Assembly: GCA_913056235.1 (NCBI GenBank)
Contig: CAJXMW010000001.1
Location: 248,001-312,000 of the forward strand
Direction: 5' to 3'
DNA from: an uncultured Fodinibius sp.
GTDB lineage: Bacteria > Bacteroidota > Rhodothermia > Balneolales > Balneolaceae
Length of the DNA stretch: 64,000 nt
The notes under the pieces were generated by a model. It was not told the DNA's origin and did no database searches. It saw only the letters and a program-made list of their open reading frames with translations. Below, piece by piece: positions 28,292 to 40,444 of the stretch; the stretch's first letter is position 1, and the number at the start of each line of letters is the position of its first letter. The translations under genes were made by a program, and so were the position numbers.

Positions 28292-28330
28292 CCCGGCAAA
28301 AGTCCCGAGACACTTTAGAAGTGCCGGGAC
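28292..28330 (-). terminator. palindromic element (GGCACTT family), possible lacZ terminator
   Basis: GTCCCG (28302-28307) pairs with CGGGAC (28325-28330), and ACTT with AAGT inside; an alternative stem is CCCGGCA (28292-28298) with TGCCGGG (28322-28328). It lies just downstream of the minus-strand beta-galactosidase stop and is related to 53966-53990. Confidence 0.45.
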
Positions 28331-28352
28331 ATATAGATTTTAGAACAACTAG

Positions 28353-31610
<3,258 letters not shown>

Positions 31611-31651
31611 CTAACACTTTGTGAGCGCAAAGCCAAACAAACACTACAAGT

Positions 31652-31678
31652 CTTACCAAGTTTCCAAAACTTAGTAAG
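31652..31678 (-). terminator. hairpin after the second EamA gene
   Basis: The 12-bp arms CTTACCAAGTTT (31652-31663) and AAACTTAGTAAG (31667-31678) have one G-T pair and directly follow the minus-strand EamA stop at 31680. The T-run after it is weak. Confidence 0.55.
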
Positions 31679-31679
31679 G

Positions 31680-32588
31680 CTATTTGCGCTTTTCTTTTTT
31701 CTTTTTCGAAGCTCCCAGGTAAATGGCCAAGAGAACGATGCCAGCTCCCAGGTATTCCAGTCCCGTTGTTGGCCGATCGAAAAACCAAATATCCCACATA
31801 AATGCCAGTGCAGGCTGTAACAGCAGCGCCAGGCCGCCGACCGAGGCATCAACCTCAGGCAGCCCCTTGGAGATAAACACCCATCCCAAGACTTGCCCCG
31901 TTACTCCGAGTCCTATCAAGGCACCCCAGGTTTGTAAATCCGGAATTCCAAAATGGGCATGCGGCTCAACAACTACGGTGATCCCCAAGAAGACTGCCGA
32001 TAACAAACTAATCCACGCCATATTAGCAAAAAGGGAATAGCGGAGTTTCTGCCCGGCAGATTGTGATTTCCGCAGCGTAAGAATATACAAGGCGTACGAA
32101 AAAGCTGTTAGCAACCCATACAATACCCCGAGCTTAACTTCACCGCCCTGCTGTCCCCAACCGGTTCGCACGATCAGGAATAACCCAAGCACCGCAAATG
32201 GAATAGCTACCATCAGCCGCCAGCCAAGCTTTTCTTTTAACACCCACACAGCCAGGAGTGCGACAAAAAAGACCTGCATATTACCGAGGATGGTAGCCAG
32301 CCCCGGACCCACAAAATTGATGCTGCGATGCCAAAAAAACAGATCCAGGCTAAACAGGAAGGCACAGATAAAGAGAATGGGCAGGCTTTTCCAACCAAAC
32401 CAGAGGCGGTCGCCCCGCAAGAGTGTGATGCCCAGCAGTATAAGTCCGCCGAATAGCATACGGTAAAAAGCTGACACCGTGGGTCCCACGTGCGCCAGCT
32501 CCACAAATACCGAAGTAAAACTGACCATTGCCGCTCCAAAGATGATATAGCCGAGCGCCCGTAATGATGGAGAGTCTGTTGAGGTCAT
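31680..32588 (-). CDS. EamA/DMT-family transporter (second copy)
   Basis: The protein has 302 residues and about ten transmembrane helices in two EamA repeats. Recognisable pieces are LGYIIFGAAMVSFTSVFVELA, FFWHRSINFVGPGLATILGNMQVFFVALLAV and the second-repeat LGVTGQVLGWVFISKGLPEVDASVGGLALLLQPALAF in segments. It is only distantly similar to the gene at 9450-10343, so it is a different subfamily. The substrate is unknown. It is transcribed alone toward lacZ. Confidence 0.85.
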   Translation of the reverse strand: MTSTDSPSLRALGYIIFGAAMVSFTSVFVELAHVGPTVSAFYRMLFGGLILLGITLLRGDRLWFGWKSLPILFICAFLFSLDLFFWHRSINFVGPGLATILGNMQVFFVALLAVWVLKEKLGWRLMVAIPFAVLGLFLIVRTGWGQQGGEVKLGVLYGLLTAFSYALYILTLRKSQSAGQKLRYSLFANMAWISLLSAVFLGITVVVEPHAHFGIPDLQTWGALIGLGVTGQVLGWVFISKGLPEVDASVGGLALLLQPALAFMWDIWFFDRPTTGLEYLGAGIVLLAIYLGASKKKKEKRK

Positions 32589-32690
32589 TTAATAATTGTG
32601 GGATTCTAGCTTTTCCTAAATAATTAACAATATGTGTTTTACCCATTTGATTACATGGCCAGGAAATAGACAAACGCATTAGAAAAACAC

Positions 32691-32754
32691 TCTAGCCTGA
32701 CGATAAATCATCAGGCTAGAAGCTCGAAAACCGAAGCTCACTACAAGTGAGCTT
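32691..32754. repeat. two adjacent perfect hairpins between bshA and EamA genes
   Basis: Arms TCTAGCCTGA (32691-32700) with TCAGGCTAGA (32711-32720), and AAGCTCACT (32734-32742) with AGTGAGCTT (32746-32754). They lie downstream of bshA (minus strand) and may act as terminators. There is no T-run directly after either stem. Confidence 0.55.
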
Positions 32755-32813
32755 GCATCTTCATTTTGCCTAGTCATTCATGTCTGGGCAATAGAATAGC
32801 CGAGGAATGATTT

Positions 32814-33959
32814 TTACGTAATCTGCTGGGCCATGTCTTTTTTGCACTGCTTATAATACTGCTCGTATTCGGTGATTACCTTGCTCATCTCAAACTTTTT
32901 GGCCTGCTTACGCGCGTTCTGCGACATCGTTTGGTGCAGATCATCATCTGACAAAATTTTAACCGCATAATCGCCCATACAGTCGATATCATCCAGATCA
33001 CAGAGGTACCCTGTTTCACCGTGGACATTCACTTCGGGCAAACCGCCGATATCCGAGCTAATTACCGGCACGCTGCAACTCATAGCCTCCAGAGCCGCCA
33101 GACCAAACGTCTCGGATCCGGATGGTATCAAAAACAGATCAGCGATAGAAAGAATATCCTCCACCTGATCCTGCTTGCCGAGAAAACGGACTTTATCGCA
33201 TATTTGCAACTCACGACAACGCTGTTCGGCCCGTTGCCGGTCGGGACCGTCACCCACTAAAAGCAGTTTGGCTTCAATACCATGCTTTAGCACCTGGGCA
33301 AACACGCTCACAACTTCGGGCACGCGCTTCACTTCACGAAAGTTAGAAACATGAACAACGACCTTTTCATCGTTGGGACAAATTGCTTTCTTAAAGTGAT
33401 TTTTGTCGGATTTTTTAAATCGATCGAGATCGATAAAGTTGGGAATAACCTTGATGTCTTTCTGAATATCGAAGCGTTCATAGGTTTCGTCCCGCAGATA
33501 GTTTGAGACAGCCGTTACTCCATCGCTCTGGTTAATCGAAAAGTCGACCACACTCTTGTAGCTGGGATCACTACCTACAATCGTAATATCGGTACCGTGC
33601 AAGGTGGTAATCAGCGGTACGTGGGCTGCTTTTTCGCCTAATATCTGCTTGGCCAAGTAAGCGCTGGTAGCATGGGGAATGGCATAATGCACATGCAGCA
33701 CATCAATTTTTTCGTACTCGATTAGGTTAGCCATCTGATTAGCCAGCGCCAGGTCGTAGGGCGGATATTCAAACAGCGGGTAGGTATTCATATTCACCTC
33801 GTGGTACGAGATGTTGGTCCGAAAGGTATCCAACCGGGCCGGACGGGCATAACTAAGAATATGAACATCATGGTCGCGTTCGGCTAGTCCTTTAGCCAGT
33901 TCCGTGGCCACAACCCCGCTGCCGCCAAAGGTGGGATAACAAACAATTCCTATATTCAT
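32814..33959 (-). CDS. bshA: N-acetyl-alpha-D-glucosaminyl L-malate synthase, bacillithiol step 1
   Basis: The protein has 381 residues and is a GT4 glycosyltransferase. It transfers GlcNAc from UDP-GlcNAc to L-malate, the first step of bacillithiol synthesis. The opening IGIVCYPTFGGSGVVATELA and the segment HVHYAIPHATSAYLAK are typical of BshA, as is GSETFGLAALEAMSCSVPVI in the nucleotide-binding domain. BshB and BshC are not in the window. This implies bacillithiol is the low-molecular-weight thiol here, which bears on the DinB and electrophile genes. Confidence 0.92.
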   Translation of the reverse strand: MNIGIVCYPTFGGSGVVATELAKGLAERDHDVHILSYARPARLDTFRTNISYHEVNMNTYPLFEYPPYDLALANQMANLIEYEKIDVLHVHYAIPHATSAYLAKQILGEKAAHVPLITTLHGTDITIVGSDPSYKSVVDFSINQSDGVTAVSNYLRDETYERFDIQKDIKVIPNFIDLDRFKKSDKNHFKKAICPNDEKVVVHVSNFREVKRVPEVVSVFAQVLKHGIEAKLLLVGDGPDRQRAEQRCRELQICDKVRFLGKQDQVEDILSIADLFLIPSGSETFGLAALEAMSCSVPVISSDIGGLPEVNVHGETGYLCDLDDIDCMGDYAVKILSDDDLHQTMSQNARKQAKKFEMSKVITEYEQYYKQCKKDMAQQIT

Positions 33960-34157
33960 TCTTCGTTTCCTTTAAATCGTTGATTATATACGTGATCTTT
34001 GCATAACCTACGAGGGCAAACAAAATTTTCAACCATCTCATTTCCCGATCCTACATTAGGTGCAAAGGCACTTATCTGTTATATTATATGCTTTTACGTA
34101 TTCGCTTAAAAGAGTGCCAAAGCATCAATGTCATAAACTAAAAACAGATCTCAGACT

Positions 34158-34931
34158 ATGGCAGGTCATTCGAAGTGGTCAAATATAAAGCATAAAAAGA
34201 AGAAAGAAGATAAGAAGCGAAACAAACTTTTTAACAAGCATCTTCGGGAAATCTCTGTAGCTGCCCGCGAAGGCGGTGGCGATCCCGAGATGAATCCCCG
34301 CCTGGATACGGCCATCGAAAATGCCAAGAGCGACAATGTTCCCAAGGATAATATCGAACGCGCCATTAAAAAGGGAACCGGTGAGCTCGACGAGGGCGAC
34401 GGCCGCTACGAAGATGCCACCTACGAGGGTTACGGCCCCGGCGGTATTGCTTACTTTATTGAGGTGACCACTAACAACTACAACCGCACGGTTGGGGATA
34501 TCAGGCACATTTTTAGCACCCATGGCGGCAATCTGGGCACGGATGGATCGGTAGGCTACCTGTTTGAACAGAAAGGCATGATCCGCATTAAAAAGGATGA
34601 GCAGGACCAAGAGATTGATGAAGATGAGTTTATGCTGGAGGCCATTGATGCCGGCGCCGAAGATATTGATACCGATGGGGAAGTTCTGAATGTAACTACT
34701 GGCCGCGAATCGATGTACGAGGTACGCGACAATCTGGAAGAAATGGATTTCGAAATTGATTCAGCAGAGCTGATTCGCATCCCCATGACTGAGGTAAAAG
34801 TAGAACCTGACGTGGCAGAATCGAATTTTAAACTGATGGAAAAGTTTGAAGACAATGACGACGTCTCCAACGTATTTACCAATATGAAGATGGACGAAGA
34901 AACGCTGGCCATCGCTGAACAAATGGATTAG
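34158..34931 (+). CDS. yebC: YebC/TACO1-family protein
   Basis: The protein has 257 residues, cytoplasmic. It opens with the family signature MAGHSKWSNIKHKKKKEDKK, followed by REGGGDPEMNPRLDTAI and YEGYGPGGIAYFIEVTTNN. Family members act as transcriptional regulators or aid translation of proline-rich stretches. The C-terminal half is strongly acidic, which is mildly unusual but fits a saline organism. It has a 60-bp gap to the bat genes, so it may or may not be in the same transcript. Confidence 0.93.
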   Translation: MAGHSKWSNIKHKKKKEDKKRNKLFNKHLREISVAAREGGGDPEMNPRLDTAIENAKSDNVPKDNIERAIKKGTGELDEGDGRYEDATYEGYGPGGIAYFIEVTTNNYNRTVGDIRHIFSTHGGNLGTDGSVGYLFEQKGMIRIKKDEQDQEIDEDEFMLEAIDAGAEDIDTDGEVLNVTTGRESMYEVRDNLEEMDFEIDSAELIRIPMTEVKVEPDVAESNFKLMEKFEDNDDVSNVFTNMKMDEETLAIAEQMD

Positions 34932-34991
34932 ATATTTACAATTTCTGTAGCAGCTTTTTCGTTACAGAATCTAATAAAACCGAATAATCTT

Positions 34992-35726
34992 ATGAGATAT
35001 CTGTTTATTTCGCTGTTGGCTTTTGTGCTGATGGGCGCCTCGATTGATGACGCGCGCAAGGCGAATGATGCCTACAATAATGGCAAGTATGAAAAAGCAA
35101 TCTCGCTGTATAAGCAAGCCATCGACAGCAATCCCAATAATGCCAAGCTTTATTTTAACCTAGGCTCGGCGCAGGCCAGAGCTGGACAAACAAAGGAAGC
35201 AATACGCACCTTTGAACAGTACAAGACAATGGTTGACACCCCCGAAGACCGGGCTAAAGCCGATTATAACATCGGCAAAGTGCTTTCGGATATGAAACAG
35301 TGGGGCAAAGCCTTGGACTACTACAAAAAATCGCTGCGTTATATGGCTAATGACACCGATGCAAAACATAATTATGAGCTAGCCAAACAGAAGCAGGAAG
35401 AGCAGCAAAAGAAGAAAAAACAGCAGAAACAGAATCAAAACAACAAGAATCAGCAAAATAAAAACCAACAGAACAAACAGAACCAAAACAAACAGCAACA
35501 ACAGAATAAAGACCAACAGCAAAAGCAGAATCAGAATCAGCGGCAGCAACAGAATAAGCAGAACCAGCAAGACCAACAGAAAAAGCAGCAGCAACCCCAA
35601 AAGATGAGCAAAGCTGAGGCTCAAAAAATTCTGAAAGCGCTGGAACAAAAAGAGAAAGATCTGCTCAAACAATTCAAGAAACAGAAAACCAAGTCCAGCA
35701 AAAGTAAGAATGAAAAGGATTGGTAA
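34992..35726 (+). CDS. BatC-like TPR protein with Q/N/K-rich tail
   Basis: The protein has 244 residues. It starts with a signal-like hydrophobic segment, then TPR repeats (about 20-130: AYNNGKYEKAISLYKQAI, YYKKSLRYMANDTDAKHNYELA), then about 80 residues almost wholly of Gln, Asn and Lys, and a charged end (KILKALEQKEKDLLKQFKKQ). That arrangement is typical of BatC in the Bacteroides aerotolerance operon. It overlaps batD by 17 bp. The low-complexity tail may bind partners; its coding DNA is a long CAG/AAA/AAC-rich tract. Confidence 0.8.
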   Translation: MRYLFISLLAFVLMGASIDDARKANDAYNNGKYEKAISLYKQAIDSNPNNAKLYFNLGSAQARAGQTKEAIRTFEQYKTMVDTPEDRAKADYNIGKVLSDMKQWGKALDYYKKSLRYMANDTDAKHNYELAKQKQEEQQKKKKQQKQNQNNKNQQNKNQQNKQNQNKQQQQNKDQQQKQNQNQRQQQNKQNQQDQQKKQQQPQKMSKAEAQKILKALEQKEKDLLKQFKKQKTKSSKSKNEKDW

Positions 35727-37485
35727 ATTCTTTTGTGCAATTGGATTTCTATTTCCACTGCTGGTGCTGGGCGCCGGTTCTGCCTACGGTCAGGTTTCGG
35801 TCAAAGCCAGCGTCTCTGAGACCACTATCTATTCCGGAGAACGGGTAAGTTTGTCAATTGAAGTAAGTGGTGATTTTAATAACGTATCCCGCCCCGACTT
35901 GCCAGAGTTCGGCAATGGTCTTCGCCTGTTGAGCAACAATCCATCCACATCGCGCAGCTTTCAATATATTAATGGCAAGAGCAGCACTTCGTACACCTAT
36001 AGCTACTATCTGGTGGCACAAAACAAGGGCGAATATCAGATCCCGGCTGCCAGTATCACCATTGACGGGCAGACATATCAAACCGACCCTATTAAAGTAA
36101 AGATTATTGATCGTAACGAATCGGCACAGTCGTCTGGCTCTGATACACCCGATATTTTTCTTCGGCTGGATGTATCTGACGAGCAACCCGTAACCGGCCA
36201 GCAAATTGTCACCGATGTGGTTCTGTTCTTTCGAGATGGACTGGAAGTAAATTCATATCAGCCGGTACCAGGCTGGAAAGCGGAAGGATTTTGGAAGGAA
36301 GAGTTGCAAAACACCAGCCGCCCGCAAGCTACATCCACAGTGATCAATGGCATTCGCTACCGCAAGGCACGCCTGTTGCAATTTTCGCTGTTCCCCACCA
36401 AGACAGGTGAACTCGAAATTAGTCCCTATAAAATTATCGTTTCGGTTCGCTCCGCCCGTTCACGGGATGATGCCTTGAGCAGTTTTTTTGGTGGCCTTGG
36501 CAACAACCAGCGTCAGGTCGAACTCTCAAGCGATCCCGTTTCGGTGGATGTGCAATCCCTCCCCCCTGCCGAAAACAGCGATTACCTGGGAGCCGTCGGC
36601 AATTTTGATATCAGCCGCGACATTAGTACCAACAGTGCTACGGTCGGTCAATCTATCGAAATTACAACACGCTTCAATGGTACCGGTAATGTACCACTGA
36701 TCTCAAAGCCCGAGTACCAGCTGCCGGACGGCCTGGAAGTGTATGACCCGCAGGAGAACTCAAATCTAAATCGAAGAAACAACAAAATTAGCGGGTCGAA
36801 GTCATTTACGGATGTTATCATTGCACGTTCACCTGGCAGCTACACCATCCCGGAGAAAATGGTATCGTATTTTAGTCCCGAGCAAAATAAATACATCACC
36901 AAGACACTGCCAGCGCTCAATTTTGAGGTCAATGAAAATGCCGATGCAGTTGCAGCTTCGAATACTCCGAGCGCGTTACCGGTTAGCCCTGTTATGGGGC
37001 TGGCTAGCTGGACCACTCCAACCTCCAGCAATTTCTTGTCAAACTGGTGGTTCTGGGTGGGTATTCTGCTGCCGATAATAGTGATAGGCGTTGGATACTG
37101 GCAAAAATCATTTATTCAAAAAATGAATACTGACAAAGCTTTCGCCCGCTCCCAAAAGGCTTCTGCCAAAGCTTCGAAACGGCTGGATGAGGCTATCAGC
37201 CTTTCGGAGGATGGGCATATCAAGGAGGCATACAACATGCTACAGAAAGCACTTACGGGATTCATCAGCGACCGGCTGACCTTACCTGAGGCAGGGCTGG
37301 ACAATGCCGATTATGTGCAGGCGCTTGAAGATCACAATGTGGATGAAAACCTGGTTAAAAATGTGCGCATGCTGCTGGATAAATGCGCCTCGATCAGCTA
37401 TGCGCCCGATACCACTCACGCTTATTTGAAATCGCACGTCGGCCTGGCTCAAAGCACCCTGGACAAACTGAAAAAAGTATTGTAA
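35710..37485 (+). CDS. batD: BatD-like protein
   Basis: The protein has 591 residues. A signal peptide (through SAYGQ) precedes a large beta-rich BatD region (about 27-420; VSVKASVSETTIYSGERVSL, VTGQQIVTDVVLFFRDGLEV), one transmembrane helix (WWFWVGILLPIIVIGVGYW, about 443-461) and a cytoplasmic helical tail of about 120 residues. BatD belongs to the Bat membrane complex that works with VWA proteins and a MoxR-type ATPase. The gene overlaps batC upstream and is 2 bp from batE, so the three are surely one operon. Confidence 0.88.
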   Translation: MKRIGKFFCAIGFLFPLLVLGAGSAYGQVSVKASVSETTIYSGERVSLSIEVSGDFNNVSRPDLPEFGNGLRLLSNNPSTSRSFQYINGKSSTSYTYSYYLVAQNKGEYQIPAASITIDGQTYQTDPIKVKIIDRNESAQSSGSDTPDIFLRLDVSDEQPVTGQQIVTDVVLFFRDGLEVNSYQPVPGWKAEGFWKEELQNTSRPQATSTVINGIRYRKARLLQFSLFPTKTGELEISPYKIIVSVRSARSRDDALSSFFGGLGNNQRQVELSSDPVSVDVQSLPPAENSDYLGAVGNFDISRDISTNSATVGQSIEITTRFNGTGNVPLISKPEYQLPDGLEVYDPQENSNLNRRNNKISGSKSFTDVIIARSPGSYTIPEKMVSYFSPEQNKYITKTLPALNFEVNENADAVAASNTPSALPVSPVMGLASWTTPTSSNFLSNWWFWVGILLPIIVIGVGYWQKSFIQKMNTDKAFARSQKASAKASKRLDEAISLSEDGHIKEAYNMLQKALTGFISDRLTLPEAGLDNADYVQALEDHNVDENLVKNVRMLLDKCASISYAPDTTHAYLKSHVGLAQSTLDKLKKVL

Positions 37486-37487
37486 AC

Positions 37488-38267
37488 GTGGCTATTCTTT
37501 GTAGGAAAACAATTTTACTGCTCATAATTTTTGTAGGCTGCTCGGCGTTGAGTCATGCGCAGCAAAGTCCCCAGGCGATCTTTGACAACGCCAATGAAAA
37601 GCTGGAAGCAGGCAACTACCAGCAGGCTATATCCCTGTATAAAAACTTAGAAGCAGAAAATACCGTCTCAGGCGCGCTCTATTTGAACCTGGGTATCAGC
37701 TACCAACGGATCGATTCGCTGGGCAAAGCCAAGTACTATTTTATGAAGGCCGCAAGCTTCGAAGAAACCAGCGGTAAGGCCAAACAGGCTCTCAAGTTTG
37801 TGGAATCCCAATTTAGCCGCCAATCGGCCGTACTGCCAAAACTGCCGTGGGATGTGGCCACCGCTTGGCTGCAAGACAACATCGGCGCCGAAAACCTGCT
37901 GATCGCTGGAATTATACTTCTCAATATCGGTGTACTTATCTTTGTGGCACACTGGTTCCTGAGCTGGCATCCCCGTTACTTGCGCCTGTCTGGGTTAATT
38001 GTGATCGGATTATCTGCCCTAATCATTGTCACCAGCTTTTATACGCGATACGTGAGTGAGCGCTACAGCAAGGCCGTTATGGTAACACAAAAAGTACCCG
38101 TACTCGAAAAGCCGCAGCAAGAAGCATCGCTGATCAGTCAGGCCTTCGAAGGCTACACCTTTACCGTGGATCACTACCGAAGCAAGTCCAAACCGGGCTG
38201 GTCGTACGTGCGCATGAGCAACGGCCTGTATGGATGGATTCCCAACAGCGAGATACTTATACTCTGA
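37488..38267 (+). CDS. BatE-like TPR protein with SH3-like C-terminus
   Basis: I place the start at GTG 37488 (259 residues), 2 bp after batD; the frame is open upstream to 37383, but only the GTG start exposes the signal peptide ILLLIIFVGCSALSHAQ. Domains: TPRs (about 33-100), two membrane helices (about 128-180) and a C-terminal SH3-like domain (VPVLEKPQQEASLISQAFEG.. to GWIPNSEILIL). This is the BatE arrangement. The missing partners batA/batB and moxR are not adjacent. Confidence 0.82.
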   Translation: MAILCRKTILLLIIFVGCSALSHAQQSPQAIFDNANEKLEAGNYQQAISLYKNLEAENTVSGALYLNLGISYQRIDSLGKAKYYFMKAASFEETSGKAKQALKFVESQFSRQSAVLPKLPWDVATAWLQDNIGAENLLIAGIILLNIGVLIFVAHWFLSWHPRYLRLSGLIVIGLSALIIVTSFYTRYVSERYSKAVMVTQKVPVLEKPQQEASLISQAFEGYTFTVDHYRSKSKPGWSYVRMSNGLYGWIPNSEILIL

Positions 38268-38273
38268 ACTGCT

Positions 38274-38315
38274 GCGTATTTCGTAATGCGTATTGATACG
38301 GAGTACGAAATACGC
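38274..38315. terminator. nested inverted repeat after batE
   Basis: The perfect 12-bp arms GCGTATTTCGTA (38274-38285) and TACGAAATACGC (38304-38315) enclose a smaller CGTATTGATACG hairpin. It starts 6 bp after the batE stop. There is no T-run, so it may be a REP-like element rather than a true terminator. Confidence 0.5.
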
Positions 38316-38332
38316 AATACCTTAAACCCAAG

Positions 38333-39712
38333 ATGATTACTATGGCGACAGTATCAGAATATATCGAAGACAACAAAGAGCAGTTTAAAAATGAGCTGTT
38401 CGATTTTCTGAATATCCCGAGTATCAGTACCGACTCGGAATACAAAAACAACGTCAAAGATGCGGCTTATTTTTTGATCAACAAGCTTGAGTCGCTGAAC
38501 ATGGACCGGGTTGAACTTTTTGAAACCGAAGGCAACCCAATTGTATATGGGGAATTGATTACTGACGAGTCAAAGCCCACGGTGTTGGTCTATGGTCACT
38601 ACGACGTGCAGCCACCCGATCCAATAGATGAGTGGGAGACACCGCCCTTTCAACCAACGGTCCGCGATGGCGATATCTATGCACGCGGGGCCAGCGACGA
38701 CAAGGGGCAATCCTATACTCACCTGAAAGCACTGGAAGCATATCAAAAAACAGACACCGACTTCCCAGTAAACATCAAATTTATTTTTGAGGGCGAAGAA
38801 GAGATCGGATCACCTAGCCTGGTGCCTTTTATCAAAGACCACAAAGAGCTGCTGGAGTGCGACATGGTGCTGATTTCAGATACAGCCATGTTTGCTGAAG
38901 ATACTCCATCAATTACCTACGGCCTTCGCGGGCTGGCTTACATGCAGATTAACGTGCAGGGGTCCAATCGCGATCTGCACTCTGGAGTCTATGGTGGTGC
39001 TGTTGACAACCCCGCAAACGTGTTGTGCAACATCATCTCCAAGCTCAAAGACGATGATGGTATTATCCAGATCCCGGGCTTCTATGATGATGTGGTAGAA
39101 CTGACCGAAGAGGATCGAGAGGCCTATAAAAAATTACCTTTTGATGAAGAGGAGTATAAAGAAAAGTTGGGCCTGGAAGCCCTCAAAGGCGAAAAAGGAT
39201 ATTCTACGTTGGAACGCACCTCTGCACGTCCCACGCTAGACGTGAACGGCTTGTGGAGCGGCTACCAGGGCGAAGGCGCCAAAACGGTACTACCGGCCAA
39301 AGCGGGTGCTAAAGTAAGTATGCGGCTGGTTCCCAATCAGGACCCCAAGAAAACGGCAAAGCTGTTTAAAGAGTACGTGCATTCGCTGGCTCCTGATACA
39401 GTGACCGTCACCGTGACTGAACACCATGGAGGGAATCCGGCTATCACGGATCTATCGTTCTACGGGCTTCAGGCTGCAGCTGATGCTTTTGAGGCCGTTT
39501 ATCACAAAGAGCCTTTTTTCACTCGAGAAGGCGGCTCCATTCCTATTGTAGCTGACTTCCAGAAAGTGCTGGGAGCCCAATCCATCCTGATGGGCTTCGG
39601 ACTCAACAGCGATGCCATCCATTCGCCGAACGAGAAATTTGCGCTCAAGGATTTCTACCGCGGCATCCATACATCAGCCAAATTTTTTGAGCTTCTGCCT
39701 AGTCATAGCTAG
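38333..39712 (+). CDS. M20-family metallopeptidase (dipeptidase)
   Basis: The protein has 459 residues; an alternative start is Met4 (38342). It has the di-zinc peptidase domain with VLVYGHYDVQPPDP (His ligand), the DDKGQ motif (Asp bridging ligand), FEGEEEIGSP (catalytic Glu), and a lid/dimerisation domain (NRDLHSGVYGG). C-terminal metal ligand His is in GLNSDAIHSPNEKF. This subgroup hydrolyses dipeptides such as Xaa-His or N-blocked peptides. It is cytoplasmic and monocistronic, ended by the hairpin at 39739-39766. Confidence 0.9.
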   Translation: MITMATVSEYIEDNKEQFKNELFDFLNIPSISTDSEYKNNVKDAAYFLINKLESLNMDRVELFETEGNPIVYGELITDESKPTVLVYGHYDVQPPDPIDEWETPPFQPTVRDGDIYARGASDDKGQSYTHLKALEAYQKTDTDFPVNIKFIFEGEEEIGSPSLVPFIKDHKELLECDMVLISDTAMFAEDTPSITYGLRGLAYMQINVQGSNRDLHSGVYGGAVDNPANVLCNIISKLKDDDGIIQIPGFYDDVVELTEEDREAYKKLPFDEEEYKEKLGLEALKGEKGYSTLERTSARPTLDVNGLWSGYQGEGAKTVLPAKAGAKVSMRLVPNQDPKKTAKLFKEYVHSLAPDTVTVTVTEHHGGNPAITDLSFYGLQAAADAFEAVYHKEPFFTREGGSIPIVADFQKVLGAQSILMGFGLNSDAIHSPNEKFALKDFYRGIHTSAKFFELLPSHS

Positions 39713-39738
39713 TAGGTACAGTGTATTACCAATAAATG

Positions 39739-39766
39739 GCCGGTCATTCTTAGTTGAGTGACCGGC
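39739..39766 (+). terminator. hairpin after the M20 peptidase
   Basis: Arms GCCGGTCA (39739-39746) and TGACCGGC (39759-39766) lie 26 bp past the stop. The following ATTGTAATAT is only weakly T-rich. Confidence 0.6.
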
Positions 39767-39790
39767 ATTGTAATATAAAATCATTATGCT

Positions 39791-40321
39791 ATGAGCAGCT
39801 CAACCTTGTCATTCTATTGCCTTCTATTCTCACTAACCGCTTGTTTGATCTTTACCTCCTGCGATAGTTTGCGAAATGATTCCCACCCCGACACTTTTAC
39901 CTATTCCGTCCAGAATAACAAACACCTAGCCATCGACTCAACGGAGCTGCAGAGTGGCGATAGTCTTAAAACCATATTACGAATATCAATAGAAGACGGA
40001 AACAATCGCGTTTTTAAATACCAACGAACCACCCATCCTGCTGAAAACCTTATGGATGCCGGTTTTTCCGAATCGCTCTACTTTCAACTGCCTGCTGAAA
40101 AAGAGCAATTCAACTATGAAGACGAGCAGCTCACACAGCTTGATACATACTATACTCGATCCTGCTTTTGTCGCATCATTGGTGCTCTACCGGTTTCAGA
40201 GGGCTATATCAAAGGAACAAAACTGGGCGGTACGATCTGGAAGATCAAAGGCTCCATTAAAACCGGAACAACATTTGAAACGCGCGAAGTGACAATCGAT
40301 AATATATTTATAGCCCAATAA
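39791..40321 (+). CDS. uncharacterised lipoprotein
   Basis: The protein has 176 residues and a lipoprotein signal ending IFTSC. The mature part starts DSLRNDSHPDTF and is mostly beta-rich (YSVQNNKHLAIDSTELQSGD). I recognise no family. It contains CFCRIIGALPVSEGYIKGTKLGG, a Gly-rich segment with two Cys residues. It follows the M20 gene but has its own apparent spacing. It could be an envelope protein of narrow distribution. Confidence 0.6.
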   Translation: MSSSTLSFYCLLFSLTACLIFTSCDSLRNDSHPDTFTYSVQNNKHLAIDSTELQSGDSLKTILRISIEDGNNRVFKYQRTTHPAENLMDAGFSESLYFQLPAEKEQFNYEDEQLTQLDTYYTRSCFCRIIGALPVSEGYIKGTKLGGTIWKIKGSIKTGTTFETREVTIDNIFIAQ

Positions 40322-40444
40322 CGGGAAAAGTATGGGCGAATCTTCCTAGAAGGTCTCCGACTGCATTAATACTTCCCCGAATGAATTTTCTTCAGCTGGT
40401 ACTATACTTCTTGATGGATTATTCTCTTAGCAACAACAGATATT

